The notes under the pieces are model-generated. The model ran no database searches, was not told the origin of the DNA, and worked only from the letters and a program-made list of their open reading frames with translations. DNA of 64,000 nt, taken from assembly GCF_023555005.1 (NCBI RefSeq), contig NZ_JAMJPJ010000009.1, forward strand, positions 39,080 to 103,079, in the 5' to 3' direction. Source of the stretch: Halomonas llamarensis (GTDB lineage Bacteria > Pseudomonadota > Gammaproteobacteria > Pseudomonadales > Halomonadaceae). The position numbers and the translations under genes are program-made. The stretch's first letter is position 1. Every line of letters starts with the position of its first letter. Positions 37,509 through 47,200 of this stretch are shown one piece after another.

Positions 37509-40500
37509 ATGCCTGCAAACTTGCTGCTTTCGCAAACGCCACTGACGCCCGGTTTTATGGTGGTTCACGGCAACCGCCTGGAAGATTTGCGCGGGCTAGC
37601 GGTGGAGTGGATGCGTCTGCACCCGCTGGGGCCGCTGGAAAATGAAACCATTCTGGTGCAGAGCAACGGTATCGGGCAGTGGCTGAAATTGGCGCTGGCG
37701 GAAGACCCGGAAAACGGCGGCGCGGGCATCGCCGCAGCGCTTGATGTGATGCTGCCCGCGCGGTTCTTGTGGCAGGCTTACCGCACGGTGCTGACTCACA
37801 CTGTCCAGAACGGTGTAGGGCATAATGAAGACCCCGTCCCGGAAACCTCGCCGTTTGATAAGTCGCGGCTGGTCTGGCGGCTTTTACGCCTGCTGCCGAC
37901 GCTTGCCGAGCAAGACGTCTTCGCCCCGCTGGCGCAGTTCCTGGAAGTCGACCGTGACCAGCGCAAGCATTACCAGTTGGCCGAGCGGCTGGCGGACCTG
38001 TTCGACCAGTACCAGGTGTATCGTGCCGACTGGCTGGACGCCTGGGCCAACGGCGAGGACGTGCTGATCACCGCCCGCGGCGAAGCCCGCCCGTTGGAAG
38101 ACCACCAGCGTTGGCAGCCCGCATTGTGGCGCATTCTGCGTGACGACGTGGGCGCCACCCAGGGCGATGCGGGCCTCAACAGCAGCCGCGCCCAGGTGCA
38201 TCGGCGCTTCCTGAAAGCCACCGAACAGCTTGACGGCCAGGCCTGCCCACCGGGCCTGCCCCGGCGGCTGATGATATTCGGCATCTCGTCGCTGCCCCAA
38301 CAAACCCTGGAAGCCCTGGCGGCGCTATCACGCTGCTGCCAGGTGGTGCTATGCGTACACAACCCCTGCCAGTACTACTGGGCGGATATCATCGAGCACA
38401 AGGACCTGCTCCGCGCCAGCCGCTACCGCCAACGGCGCAAGACCGGCATGCCCGAAGCGCTGGATGTACTCGGCACCGGCGACGCAGACGATGCCCTGCA
38501 CCTCCACGCCCAGCCGCTGCTCGCCGCCTGGGGCAAACAGGGCCGCGACTACCTGCGCCTGCTGGATGAGCACGACGACACCGGCGACTACCAGACCCTG
38601 TTTGAGCAACAGGCGCTGCGCATCGATATGTTCGAGCCGTTCTCAAGCGAACAGGGCTGCCTGCTGACACAACTCCAGGACGACATTCGCGAATTGCGCC
38701 CGGTGGCCGAAACAAAAAACCACTGGCCAGCGCTCGACCCGGCGGATGACTCCCTGGTGTTTCATATCGCCCACGGCCCCCAGCGGGAAGTCGAGATCCT
38801 CCACGACCAGCTGCTCGCCGCGTTCAGCGCCGACCCCGACCTGCGCCCGCGGGATATCATCGTCATGGTGCCGGATATCGACCGCTACGCGCCGCACATC
38901 GAAGCGGTGTTCGGCCAGCTACAGAGCGATGACCCGCGCTACATCCCCTACACGCTTTCCGACCAGGCCAGCCGCCACCGCCTGCCGATGATGATTGCCC
39001 TGGAAAAGCTGCTGCGCCTGCCGGAGCTGCGCCTTTCCGTGAGCGACCTTCTAGACCTGCTCGACGTCCCCGCCCTGCGCCAGCGCTTCGGGCTTGAAGA
39101 GCGCGACCTGCCGGTGCTCGAGCGCTGGATGGAAGGCGCGGGCATCCGCTGGGGGCTCAATGCCAGGCAGCGCCAGACCCTGGAGCTACCCGGCGGGCTT
39201 AGCCAGAACACCTGGGCCTTTGGCCTGCGCCGCCTGTTGCTCGGCTATACGGTAGGCGAAGGCGATGCCTGGCAGGGCATCGAGCCGTTTGACGATATCG
39301 GCGGGCTGGAGGCGGGCCTTGCCGGGCCGCTGGCGACCCTGCTGGAAAAGCTCGAAGCCACCTGGGAGACCTTCCGCCAGCCCACCGATCCCGCCAGTTG
39401 GGTCGAGCGGCTGCGCACGCTGCTGGAAACCTTCTTCCTGACCGACGACGCCCAGGAAAGCGTGATGCTCACCAAGCTGGAAAACGGCCTGCAGCAAATC
39501 CTCGAAAGCAGCCGAGAAGCCCGGCTGGAGGACCCGCTGCCGCTTTCCCTGGTGCGCGAACACTGGCTGGCACAGATTGACGAACACAGCCTTTCCCAGC
39601 GCTTTCTGGCCGGTGCGGTCAATTTCGCCACCCTGATGCCGATGCGCGCCATTCCGTTCAAGCGCGTATGCCTGCTGGGCATGAACGACGGCGAATACCC
39701 GCGCTCCCAGCCGCCGCTGGACTTCGACCTGATGGGCAGCGACTACCGCCCCGGCGACCGCTCCCGACGGGAAGACGACCGCTACCTGTTTCTCGAAGCG
39801 CTGCTCTCCGCCCGCGACCAGCTCTACATTAGCTGGGTCGGCCGCAGCCAGATCGACAACACCCCGCTGCCGCCCTCGGTATTGGTGGGCCAACTGCGCG
39901 ACCACTTAGACGCTGGTTGGCACTTTGAACACGACGCGCCGCTGCTGGATACCCTGACCACCGAACATCCGCTGCAACCGTTTAGCCGCCGCTATTTCGA
40001 AGACAGCGCTGAATCCGACCGACTGTTTACCTATGCACACGAATGGCGTGGGGCACACGAATGGCGCGACGTTCACGCCCCGAGAACGCCACCGTCTCAG
40101 CCAGAAAAACTGCCCCCACTGGAAAACGCCCCAGCGAGCCTGTCCCTCGGCCAGCTCGGCGGTTTTCTCCGCGAGCCGGTGCGCAGCTTCTTCAACACCC
40201 GGCTGGGGGTGTATTTCGAGCAGGAAGCCATCGCCGAGCTGGACGCCGAACCCTTCGCGCTGGACGGCCTGCAAAACTGGCAGCTGCAGGACCGGTTAAT
40301 CGCCGCCCAGCGCCACGCGGTGGACAACGGCGAGCCGCGCCTGGAAGCCCTCGACGCCCAGTTGGAACGCTTTCAGGGCCAGGGCGTGCTCGCCATGGGC
40401 GCCTTTGGCGAGCGCATGCGTGAATCGCTGGCCGAACCCATGGACGACCTGTTCAGCGCCTACGAAGAAGCACTGGCCCAGTGGCCCATCGCCTTAACCG

Positions 40501-41108
40501 CGCCTGAACCCGTTCGCGTAGAAAGCGCCGACGGCATCGTGCTGGAGGACTGGCTGAACGAGCTGCGCCAGAACGAAGCGGGCGAACGCTGCCGCCTGCT
40601 GCTACTCAGCAGCAGCCTGATCAGCCAGGGCAGCGGACGCGGCCAATACCGCTGGACCCACCTGTTGCGCCCCTGGGTCGCGCACCTGGCGGGCAATCTC
40701 AGCGGCCCGATGACCACTCAGCTGCTATCCAAGGCGGGCAACATCACGCTGGGCCCCATCGCCGCCGACACCGCCCGCGCCCACCTGGAAACCCAGATGG
40801 CAGCCTGGCAAGCAGGCCTCAAAGCCCCACTGCCGCTGGCGCCCCAGGCCGCCTTTGCCTGGCTGACCAAGCAAGGCACGCCGGAGATGGCAGACGAAAA
40901 AGGCCGGGAAAGCGACGCCTACGCCGCCGCCGAAACCGCCTATGACGGCGGCCGCTTCCAAACCGGCGAAGTTGCGCAAAGTGCCTATCTGGCCCACCAA
41001 TGGCCGCGATTCGAACGGCTGTTCAATGACCACCGCGAACAGGCACACAGCTTCGCCGCACTGACCGAAGCGCTCTACGCGCCGCTGTTTTATGCGGTAA
41101 AGGGATGA
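37509..41108 (+). CDS. recC: Exodeoxyribonuclease V subunit gamma (RecC)
   Basis: Chi-recognising, inactive-helicase subunit of RecBCD, needed for double-strand-break repair and for degrading foreign linear DNA. The 1199 residues start [18 protein letters not shown] and contain [33 protein letters not shown], the second helicase-like domain ([52 protein letters not shown]) and the C-terminal nuclease-like part. A 17-bp imperfect direct repeat near 40035-40070 duplicates HEWR ([17 protein letters not shown]). Normally recB would follow at once; here about 3.1 kb of other DNA intervenes. Confidence 0.96.
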   Translation: MPANLLLSQTPLTPGFMVVHGNRLEDLRGLAVEWMRLHPLGPLENETILVQSNGIGQWLKLALAEDPENGGAGIAAALDVMLPARFLWQAYRTVLTHTVQNGVGHNEDPVPETSPFDKSRLVWRLLRLLPTLAEQDVFAPLAQFLEVDRDQRKHYQLAERLADLFDQYQVYRADWLDAWANGEDVLITARGEARPLEDHQRWQPALWRILRDDVGATQGDAGLNSSRAQVHRRFLKATEQLDGQACPPGLPRRLMIFGISSLPQQTLEALAALSRCCQVVLCVHNPCQYYWADIIEHKDLLRASRYRQRRKTGMPEALDVLGTGDADDALHLHAQPLLAAWGKQGRDYLRLLDEHDDTGDYQTLFEQQALRIDMFEPFSSEQGCLLTQLQDDIRELRPVAETKNHWPALDPADDSLVFHIAHGPQREVEILHDQLLAAFSADPDLRPRDIIVMVPDIDRYAPHIEAVFGQLQSDDPRYIPYTLSDQASRHRLPMMIALEKLLRLPELRLSVSDLLDLLDVPALRQRFGLEERDLPVLERWMEGAGIRWGLNARQRQTLELPGGLSQNTWAFGLRRLLLGYTVGEGDAWQGIEPFDDIGGLEAGLAGPLATLLEKLEATWETFRQPTDPASWVERLRTLLETFFLTDDAQESVMLTKLENGLQQILESSREARLEDPLPLSLVREHWLAQIDEHSLSQRFLAGAVNFATLMPMRAIPFKRVCLLGMNDGEYPRSQPPLDFDLMGSDYRPGDRSRREDDRYLFLEALLSARDQLYISWVGRSQIDNTPLPPSVLVGQLRDHLDAGWHFEHDAPLLDTLTTEHPLQPFSRRYFEDSAESDRLFTYAHEWRGAHEWRDVHAPRTPPSQPEKLPPLENAPASLSLGQLGGFLREPVRSFFNTRLGVYFEQEAIAELDAEPFALDGLQNWQLQDRLIAAQRHAVDNGEPRLEALDAQLERFQGQGVLAMGAFGERMRESLAEPMDDLFSAYEEALAQWPIALTAPEPVRVESADGIVLEDWLNELRQNEAGERCRLLLLSSSLISQGSGRGQYRWTHLLRPWVAHLAGNLSGPMTTQLLSKAGNITLGPIAADTARAHLETQMAAWQAGLKAPLPLAPQAAFAWLTKQGTPEMADEKGRESDAYAAAETAYDGGRFQTGEVAQSAYLAHQWPRFERLFNDHREQAHSFAALTEALYAPLFYAVKG

Positions 41109-41268
41109 ATACACGTGGCCTGAAGCGTCAGCGAGCGCGGCGAGTTTTCCGGCAGAGCCGACCTAGAGTGAACCGAAGCGGCCGGTAGCGTAAACTCAAT
41201 GTACCAAGCGTGGCTCGGCGACAAGATTATCGGGTGGCGGGGGTCTCATACAGTTTAGGAGCTGTCTT

Positions 41269-41574
41269 ATGCGTATTACTCAAACACATCGAGCAATCAT
41301 TCTCTCCGGGGTGGAAGAGTATATTGACGCTGATGTGGACGTTCGTGTCTTCGGTTCGCGGCTTGATGATACCAAGCAAGGCGGCGGCGTTGATCTACTG
41401 CTCATTTCTCAGACAAACATACCGCCTCAGGCTTGTGCCGAACTGAATGAAGTACTTGAAGAATACCTAAAGCTGCCGGTCAATATAGAGACCTATACAT
41501 CAACTGATGAGCCAACCCCCACCCAGGCAAGGGTTTTAGCCGAAGCCTGCCCTATTGATGACAAGAATACCTAG
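41269..41574 (+). CDS. Small nucleotidyltransferase-fold protein with altered active site
   Basis: A 101-residue protein resembling MNT-type minimal nucleotidyltransferases: VRVFGSRLDDTKQGGGVDLLL corresponds to the G-S-x(n)-D-x-D motif. The first Asp of the DxD pair is Gly here (GGGVDL rather than GGDVDL), so catalysis is doubtful. AGGAG lies 7 bases before the ATG. MNT proteins usually act as antitoxins with a HEPN partner; no HEPN gene is seen in the 58 bp downstream. It is the first foreign gene after recC. Confidence 0.78.
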   Translation: MRITQTHRAIILSGVEEYIDADVDVRVFGSRLDDTKQGGGVDLLLISQTNIPPQACAELNEVLEEYLKLPVNIETYTSTDEPTPTQARVLAEACPIDDKNT

Positions 41575-41632
41575 TGAGCGACGCTTACTCAGCAAGCCAA
41601 GATTTCCCAACAGGGTTTAAACATATTTTCTT

Positions 41633-41794
41633 ATGAGCCAGCCCGCACCCCTCAATCCATTGAGCCTCCCCCTCCACGGCAGCCGCCTAATTGAAGCCAG
41701 TGCGGGCACGGGCAAAACCTTCACCATCGCGCTGTTATACGTGCGCCTGGTGCTCCATTGCTTACAGTCAGCGAGGAGAGAAACAGGGATCTAG
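41633..41794 (+). pseudogene. recB: 5' remnant of a second recB allele
   Basis: From ATG 41633 to 41754 the sequence is a close copy of the start of the intact recB at 44244 (16 mismatches in 122 bp by my hand alignment, about 87%). It encodes MSQPAPLNPLSLPLHGSRLI then EASAGTGKTFTIALLYVRLVL; only 3 of 41 residues differ, so most changes are silent or in the first codons. After GCTGGTGCT the similarity ends abruptly and the frame stops at 41794. This marks the left junction of the inserted DNA. Confidence 0.9.
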
Positions 41795-41942
41795 TGCGTG
41801 ATTTCCAACTACTGAGGTCTGGGGCCATGAGATGAAATACCTTGGCCTATCGCGCGCATGTCGCACCCCGCCGTGCACTTTTCGCCGTCAAATGATAGTC
41901 TCAGCTAGATAAGTTGACACTTAATTCCATCGAGACTCCCGC

Positions 41943-43121
41943 ATGCTGCAGTCACTCGTGATCAAGAACTACCGTGCACTGGAGGACTTCCAGGTCGAGA
42001 AGCTGGGACGGGTGAACCTCGTCGTCGGCAGGAACAATTCTGGGAAGTCCACCGTGCTGGAGGCCCTGCAGCTCTATGCCACCAGCGGCCATCGCACGGT
42101 GCTGGAGCAGATCGCCGCGGATCACGATGAGCGCTTCTTCCTCGACGATGAGGCGGAGGCAGGGGAGCTGCCCTTCGAGCACCTGTTTACCGGACGGCGC
42201 TTTCCTCAAGGCGGTGACGCCATCGACATAGGTGAGTTGCCCGATCGACAGAGGCTGACCATTCAGCATGTGCTGATTCTGGAGTACGAAGAGCAGACGG
42301 TTGACCAGGACGGTGCCACGGTCACACGCAACCGGCGTCGTGCCGTGCCTCCCGCCCAGCTGGCCGATGAGGAGATCGACTCGCTTGTCAGCCAGGGGCT
42401 TTTATTGCACAAGGGGCAGAAGTCCACCCTTCTGGATTTCCAGAAAATGAATGGGCTCATCGGATCGCGCATGCGTGGCCCGGAGCTAGCGGACACCTTG
42501 CCCTGCAGCTATATCCCAACCCGCTTCGTGGACATGGATGAGTTGGCGGCCGAGTGGGATCAGGTGGCCCTGACCGATCATGAGGAAACCTTGAAGTCCG
42601 TGCTGCGGATCATCGCACCGGAATTCGAGGACCTGGCGTTCGTCAGCAAGGATGACCGCTATTCACGCCGTGAGCCCTCGGGTAACTGGCAGCGGCGCCG
42701 ACAGGCTCAGCGCACGGCCAAGGTGAGGCTCCAGGGCTTCGAGGAGCCGGTGCCGCTCAACAGCATGGGGGATGGCATGCTGCGCCTGCTGCAACTGGTG
42801 CTGAAGATGTTCCCTGCCAAAGGGGGGGTGCTGCTGATTGACGAGTTTGAGAATGGGCTGCACTACAGTGTGCAGAAGAAGGTGTGGGATCTGGTGTTCG
42901 AACTGGCCGAGCGCCTGGATATCCAGGTGTTTGCGACGACACACAGTTGGGATTGCATCCAGACCTTCGCCCAGTCTGCTCTGGATCACTCATCTACTGA
43001 GGGCGTGCTGTTCCGGGTGGGCAAGAGCGCTCGCAAGAGCGATGCCGGCAAGACCATCGCCACGGTTTTCGATGAAGATCGGCTCTACCAGATCACCGAA
43101 GCCGATATCGAGGTGCGGTGA
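41943..43121 (+). CDS. ABC-type/OLD-like AAA ATPase, candidate defence protein
   Basis: A 392-residue SMC/OLD-like ATPase (AAA_15/AAA_21 type). Motifs: LVIKNYRALEDFQVEKLGRV at the N-terminus, Walker A GRNNSGKSTVLEAL (about residues 29-42), ABC signature region LNSMGDGMLRLLQL, Walker B KGGVLLIDEFENGLH and the H-loop VFATTHSWDCI. No TOPRIM nuclease domain follows in the same chain, unlike full OLD or GajA. Its stop overlaps the next gene by 4 bp (ATGGCGGTGA region), so the two are a translational pair. Such ATPases act as sensors in PARIS-like and related antiphage systems; that role here is inference. Ribosome binding site weak. Confidence 0.87.
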   Translation: MLQSLVIKNYRALEDFQVEKLGRVNLVVGRNNSGKSTVLEALQLYATSGHRTVLEQIAADHDERFFLDDEAEAGELPFEHLFTGRRFPQGGDAIDIGELPDRQRLTIQHVLILEYEEQTVDQDGATVTRNRRRAVPPAQLADEEIDSLVSQGLLLHKGQKSTLLDFQKMNGLIGSRMRGPELADTLPCSYIPTRFVDMDELAAEWDQVALTDHEETLKSVLRIIAPEFEDLAFVSKDDRYSRREPSGNWQRRRQAQRTAKVRLQGFEEPVPLNSMGDGMLRLLQLVLKMFPAKGGVLLIDEFENGLHYSVQKKVWDLVFELAERLDIQVFATTHSWDCIQTFAQSALDHSSTEGVLFRVGKSARKSDAGKTIATVFDEDRLYQITEADIEVR

Positions 43122-43789
43122 TGGCGGTGAGTGATCATATCCTGCTGGTCGAGGGCGAAGCGGACCGCGGCTTCTTCGAGGCGCTTTGCCGCTCACTGGA
43201 TCTAGATACCCATGTGGAAGTATCGCCGCCGCGGCGATTCGGTGCCAATCAAGACACCAAGCAGGCGGCACTCCATACCCTGCCGACGCTGCTCGAGAAC
43301 CTGATTGATCGCGAGGATGGTAGGCTGGCCGTGGTGCTGGATGCCGATAGCCATGTGCATGGCGGTGGCTTCGAGCGGACCGTTAGGCAGTTCTCTGATG
43401 TTGTGGGTGAGTATGGCTATCGACGAAGAACCACTGGGGCACGGTCGCCGGACGGACTGCTATTCAGTCATGATGATGGCTTGAACGATCTGGGGCTCTG
43501 GGTTATGCCCAACAATGCCGATGAAGGCATGCTGGAACACTGGATGGCCCAATGCCTGACGGCAGCCGAACGACCGTGGTTCGATCATGCCATTCGGGTG
43601 ATCGATGAGCTGCCTTGGCCTGCCAAGTTCAAAGCGCTACGGCGCCCTAAGGCCGAGGTAGCGACCTGGCTGGCTTGGCAGGGGCGCCCTGGTGAAGGGC
43701 TGTACTATGCCGTTGAGGCCGGCCTCCTGGATGAGCAGAGTGCCCTGCATGCGGGTCTAAACACCTGGCTTGAAGCCGTCTATCGCTGA
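43118..43789 (+). CDS. TOPRIM-like (DUF3226-type) partner of the ATPase
   Basis: A 223-residue protein. The N-terminus HILLVEGEADRGFFEALC supplies the TOPRIM glutamate, and LAVVLDADSHVHGGGFE the DxD motif; the later GLWVMPNNADEGMLEHWM fits the DUF3226 pattern. Together these suggest a metal-dependent nuclease or a degenerate relative. The gene overlaps the ATPase stop by 4 bp; the listed first codons (MMAV) include a GTG/ATG choice, ATG 43121 being equally possible. The pair resembles split OLD systems (ATPase plus separate TOPRIM protein). I assign the DUF family from motif memory only. Confidence 0.8.
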   Translation: MMAVSDHILLVEGEADRGFFEALCRSLDLDTHVEVSPPRRFGANQDTKQAALHTLPTLLENLIDREDGRLAVVLDADSHVHGGGFERTVRQFSDVVGEYGYRRRTTGARSPDGLLFSHDDGLNDLGLWVMPNNADEGMLEHWMAQCLTAAERPWFDHAIRVIDELPWPAKFKALRRPKAEVATWLAWQGRPGEGLYYAVEAGLLDEQSALHAGLNTWLEAVYR

Positions 43790-43889
43790 TATACCCTGAC
43801 ATTTAAGTATCCTTTTTCAAAAAAAGCCGTTCTCAAAACTCTAAACCTGATCAATATCACCTTAATGTTGAAACAACCTTCTTTCAGTA

Positions 43890-44183
43890 TCAGTAACTGT
43901 CGGGCCCCGGATGATTAACTACCCGCTTGGTAAATAGCTCTGGCTGTTTGGCCTGCCATTCTTTTATTGCTGTATCGGTGCCTTGTGGTGCAGCGCTATT
44001 GCGCGGGACACCAGCAGCTGCCAGCAGGCCAACAAACGCCGGGCGGCCTAGGTTAATAAATATCTCCTCAATCCGACTGTAGAGACAGCAGTTCTTCTCA
44101 AACAACCAGCCCTCCCAGGCATAGCGTAAGTCAGTGCAAGCAGTGTCCAGGATGCGCCGCTCTTTAGCACAGCGTGCTAGCAT
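43890..44183 (-). CDS. Hypothetical 97-residue protein on the minus strand
   Basis: Not recognised. The region 43790-44243 (454 bp) between the TOPRIM-like gene and recB holds only this open frame, beginning MLARCAKERRILDTACTDLR and ending VVNHPGPDSY. It has a central part with GRPAFVGLLAAAGVPRNSAA and AIKEWQAKQPELF that looks protein-like rather than random. It is convergent with the ATPase/TOPRIM pair. Could be a fragment of a larger accessory gene or spurious. The rest of this gap is AT-richer than its surroundings and has no visible promoter consensus. Confidence 0.4.
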   Translation of the reverse strand: MLARCAKERRILDTACTDLRYAWEGWLFEKNCCLYSRIEEIFINLGRPAFVGLLAAAGVPRNSAAPQGTDTAIKEWQAKQPELFTKRVVNHPGPDSY

Positions 44184-44243
44184 TATCTAAAGTGCCCATG
44201 ATTCAGTGGGACACAACAGGCGAATAGCGAGCGAGCGTGCAGC

Positions 44244-47200
44244 ATGACCCAACCCACCCCACTCAACCCACTCACGCTCCCCCTCCACGGCAGCAGACTA
44301 ATTGAAGCCAGCGCGGGCACGGGCAAAACTTTCACCATCGCGCTGTTATACGTGCGCCTGGTACTGGGCGGCCAGCACAGCGACGACGACACCGCTTTTG
44401 TGCGACCGCTGACGCCGCCGGAAATCCTGGTCGTTACCTTCACCAACGCCGCCACACAGGAACTGCGCGAACGCATCCGCAACCGGCTAGTGGAAGCCGC
44501 TGGCGTTTTTCGTAAGGCACCTGACGCGAAGGAAGCAGGTCACGGAGAGGGTCTTTTTCCAGGGATGGAAAAAGTAGCGCCCAGGGATGGGTTCACAGCG
44601 CCCTCGGAGTGGCCTGCTTCCGAGCCTTCGGACGACCCGTTGCTCCTCCAGCTCCGCGACCAATACGATGAAGCCACCTGGCCCGCCTGCGCCCGCCGCC
44701 TGGAACTGGCCGCCGAATGGATGGACGAAGCCGCGGTTTCCACCATCCACAGCTGGTGCTACCGCATGCTGCGAGAACACGCCTTCGACAGCGGCAGCCT
44801 GTTCTCCCTCGACCTGGAAAACGACCAGCACGAGCTGGAACAGGAAGTAGTGCGCGACTACTGGCGCACCTTCTACTACCCGCTGGACGCCGAGGCACTC
44901 GGCCACATTACCCGCTACTGGAAATCCCCCGACGAACTGCACGCCCAGGTCGCCCGGCTGCTCGCCGAAAGCGACGCCCTCGGCAGCCAACGCCCCGACC
45001 CGGCGGAGACCCTGAGCGCCGCCGAAGCCGAACGCCAGGCAACGCTGAGCACCCTGAAAGCCCCCTGGCCCGCCTGGCTGGACGAGCTGGTGCCCGCACT
45101 GGAAGACGCCGCCAAGCGTAAAGCCTTCAAAGGCCAAAGCTTCAACGCCAAAAGCCGCGCCAACTGGCTGGGCGCGCTGCGCGAATGGAGCGAAAGCGAC
45201 CTGGAACGCCCCGCGCTGACGCCCGCCGCCTGGAAACGCCTCACCCCGGACGGCATGGCCGAGATATGGAAAGACGGCGCGCCACCCTGCCCAGCGGCCT
45301 GGGAAGCGCTGGCCGAGCTGCCCGCTGCCCTCAAGGCCCTGCCCGAACCGCGCAACGACCTGCTGATTCACGCCGTGCAATGGTGCAAGGTGCGCCTGGA
45401 ACGCGAGCAGGAACGCCGCGCCGAAATGGGCCCCAATGACCTGCTCAGCCACCTGGACCGCGCCCTGCAAGGGCCCAACAAAGACGCCCTGGCCGCGCAG
45501 ATCCTGCGCCAGTTCCCCGTCGCCCTGATCGACGAGTTCCAGGACACCGACCCCATCCAGTACCGCATCTTCAACGCGGTGTATGAGGTCGCCAAGCCCC
45601 GCCGCGACGCCGCCATTCTGCTGATCGGCGACCCCAAGCAGGCCATCTACGCCTTTCGCGGCGCGGATATCTTCACCTACCTGCAAGCCCGCCAGGACAC
45701 CGCTGGCCGCCACGTCACGCTTGGCACCAATTTCCGTTCCAGCCGCGCCATGGTCGAGGCCGTCAACCACTGCTTCGCCTACGCCGACCGGCAACCCGCC
45801 GGGGCCTTTCTGTTCCGCGAGGAAGGCGGCGACAACCCGCTGCCCTTCCAGCCCGTGACCGCCAAAGGCCGCGACGAACAGCTGGTACACCAGGGTCAAC
45901 CGCTACCCGCCATGACGCTCTGGGCGCTTCCAAGCGACGAACCGCTTTCCAAAACCGCCTACCAGACCGAGATGGCCGAGCGCTGCGCCTCGCACATGAC
46001 CGAACTGCTCAGCGCCGGCCAACAGGCAGAAAGCGGCTTCCAGAAAGGCGACCCGCTCACGCCGCTCAAGCCTTCCGACATGGCGGTACTGGTCAACGGC
46101 CTCCAGGAAGCCCGCGCCATTCGACTGGCACTTGCCAGCCGCGGAGTCAAAAGCGTCTACCTTTCTGATCACGACAAGGTATTCAGCTCGCCCATGGCCG
46201 GGCAGGTAGAGCGCTGGCTGCGCGCCTGCGCCGAGCCACTGGCCAGCTCCCGCCAGGCCGAGGCCCACCTGCGCGCCGCCCTGGCCACGCCGGTGCTGGG
46301 GCTCAGCCTGGCCGACCTGGACCACCTGCAACAAAGCGAGCTGGCCTGGGAAGCCCGGGTCGAGCAGTTCAGCCACTACCACCGCCTGTGGCAGCGCCAG
46401 GGCGTACTGCCGCTGGTCCGCCGCATGATGGTGGACTTCGACATTCCTGCCCGCTTGCTGACGGCATTCGAAGACGGTGAGCGCTTGCTAACCGACCTGC
46501 TGCACCTGGGCGAACTGCTCCAGCAGGCCAGCCAGGAACTGGACGGCGAGCACGCGCTGATTCGCTTTCTGTATGACGCCATCGCCGACCCGGAAAGCCA
46601 CGGCGACAGCCACAAGCTGCGCCTGGAAAGCGACGCCGATCTGGTCAAGGTGGTCACCATCCACAAGTCCAAGGGGCTCGAGTACCCGCTGGTGTTTTTG
46701 CCGTTTATCGCCAACCACCGCCCGGTCAGCGACAAGGACCTGCCGCTGCGCTGGCACGACGCCCACGGCAACCTGCAACTCAGCCTGAGCGCCGATGAAG
46801 ACACCCTGGCCACCGCCGACCGCGAGCGCCTGGGCGAAGACCTGCGCAAGCTCTACGTCGCGCTCACCCGCGCCCGCCACGCCACCTGGCTGGGGCTGGC
46901 GCCGCTCAAGGGGCTGGAAAACAGCGCCATCGGCCACCTGATCAACGGCGGCAAGACCCTCGCGCCAGAGGAACTCGCCGCCAAGCTGGCAGAATTGACG
47001 GAAGGCAGCGACATTCGCGTTAATGCGCCGCCCGAGCCCACGGCGCTGCGCCTTGCCCCGCCCCAGCAAACCACCACCCTGGGGCACGCCCGCACGCCCA
47101 CGCGCCCCGCCAAGGAACACTGGTGGATTGCCAGCTACTCGGCGCTGCGCCTTTCCGGCACGCTCACCGCCCCCGTGCTCACGCCCCTGGAACCCACCAC

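Noticed and set aside
41633..44370. recB 5' duplication as a transposon target-site duplication
   Set aside because: 122 bp with 16 mismatches is too long and too diverged; allele replacement explains it better.
44487..45899. Long minus-strand open frame (470 codons) opposite recB, and a similar one at 46488-47450
   Set aside because: Antisense shadow of GC-rich recB: recB has all helicase motifs in the plus frame, while the minus frames have repetitive Gly/Val/Gln-rich composition and no recognisable motif.
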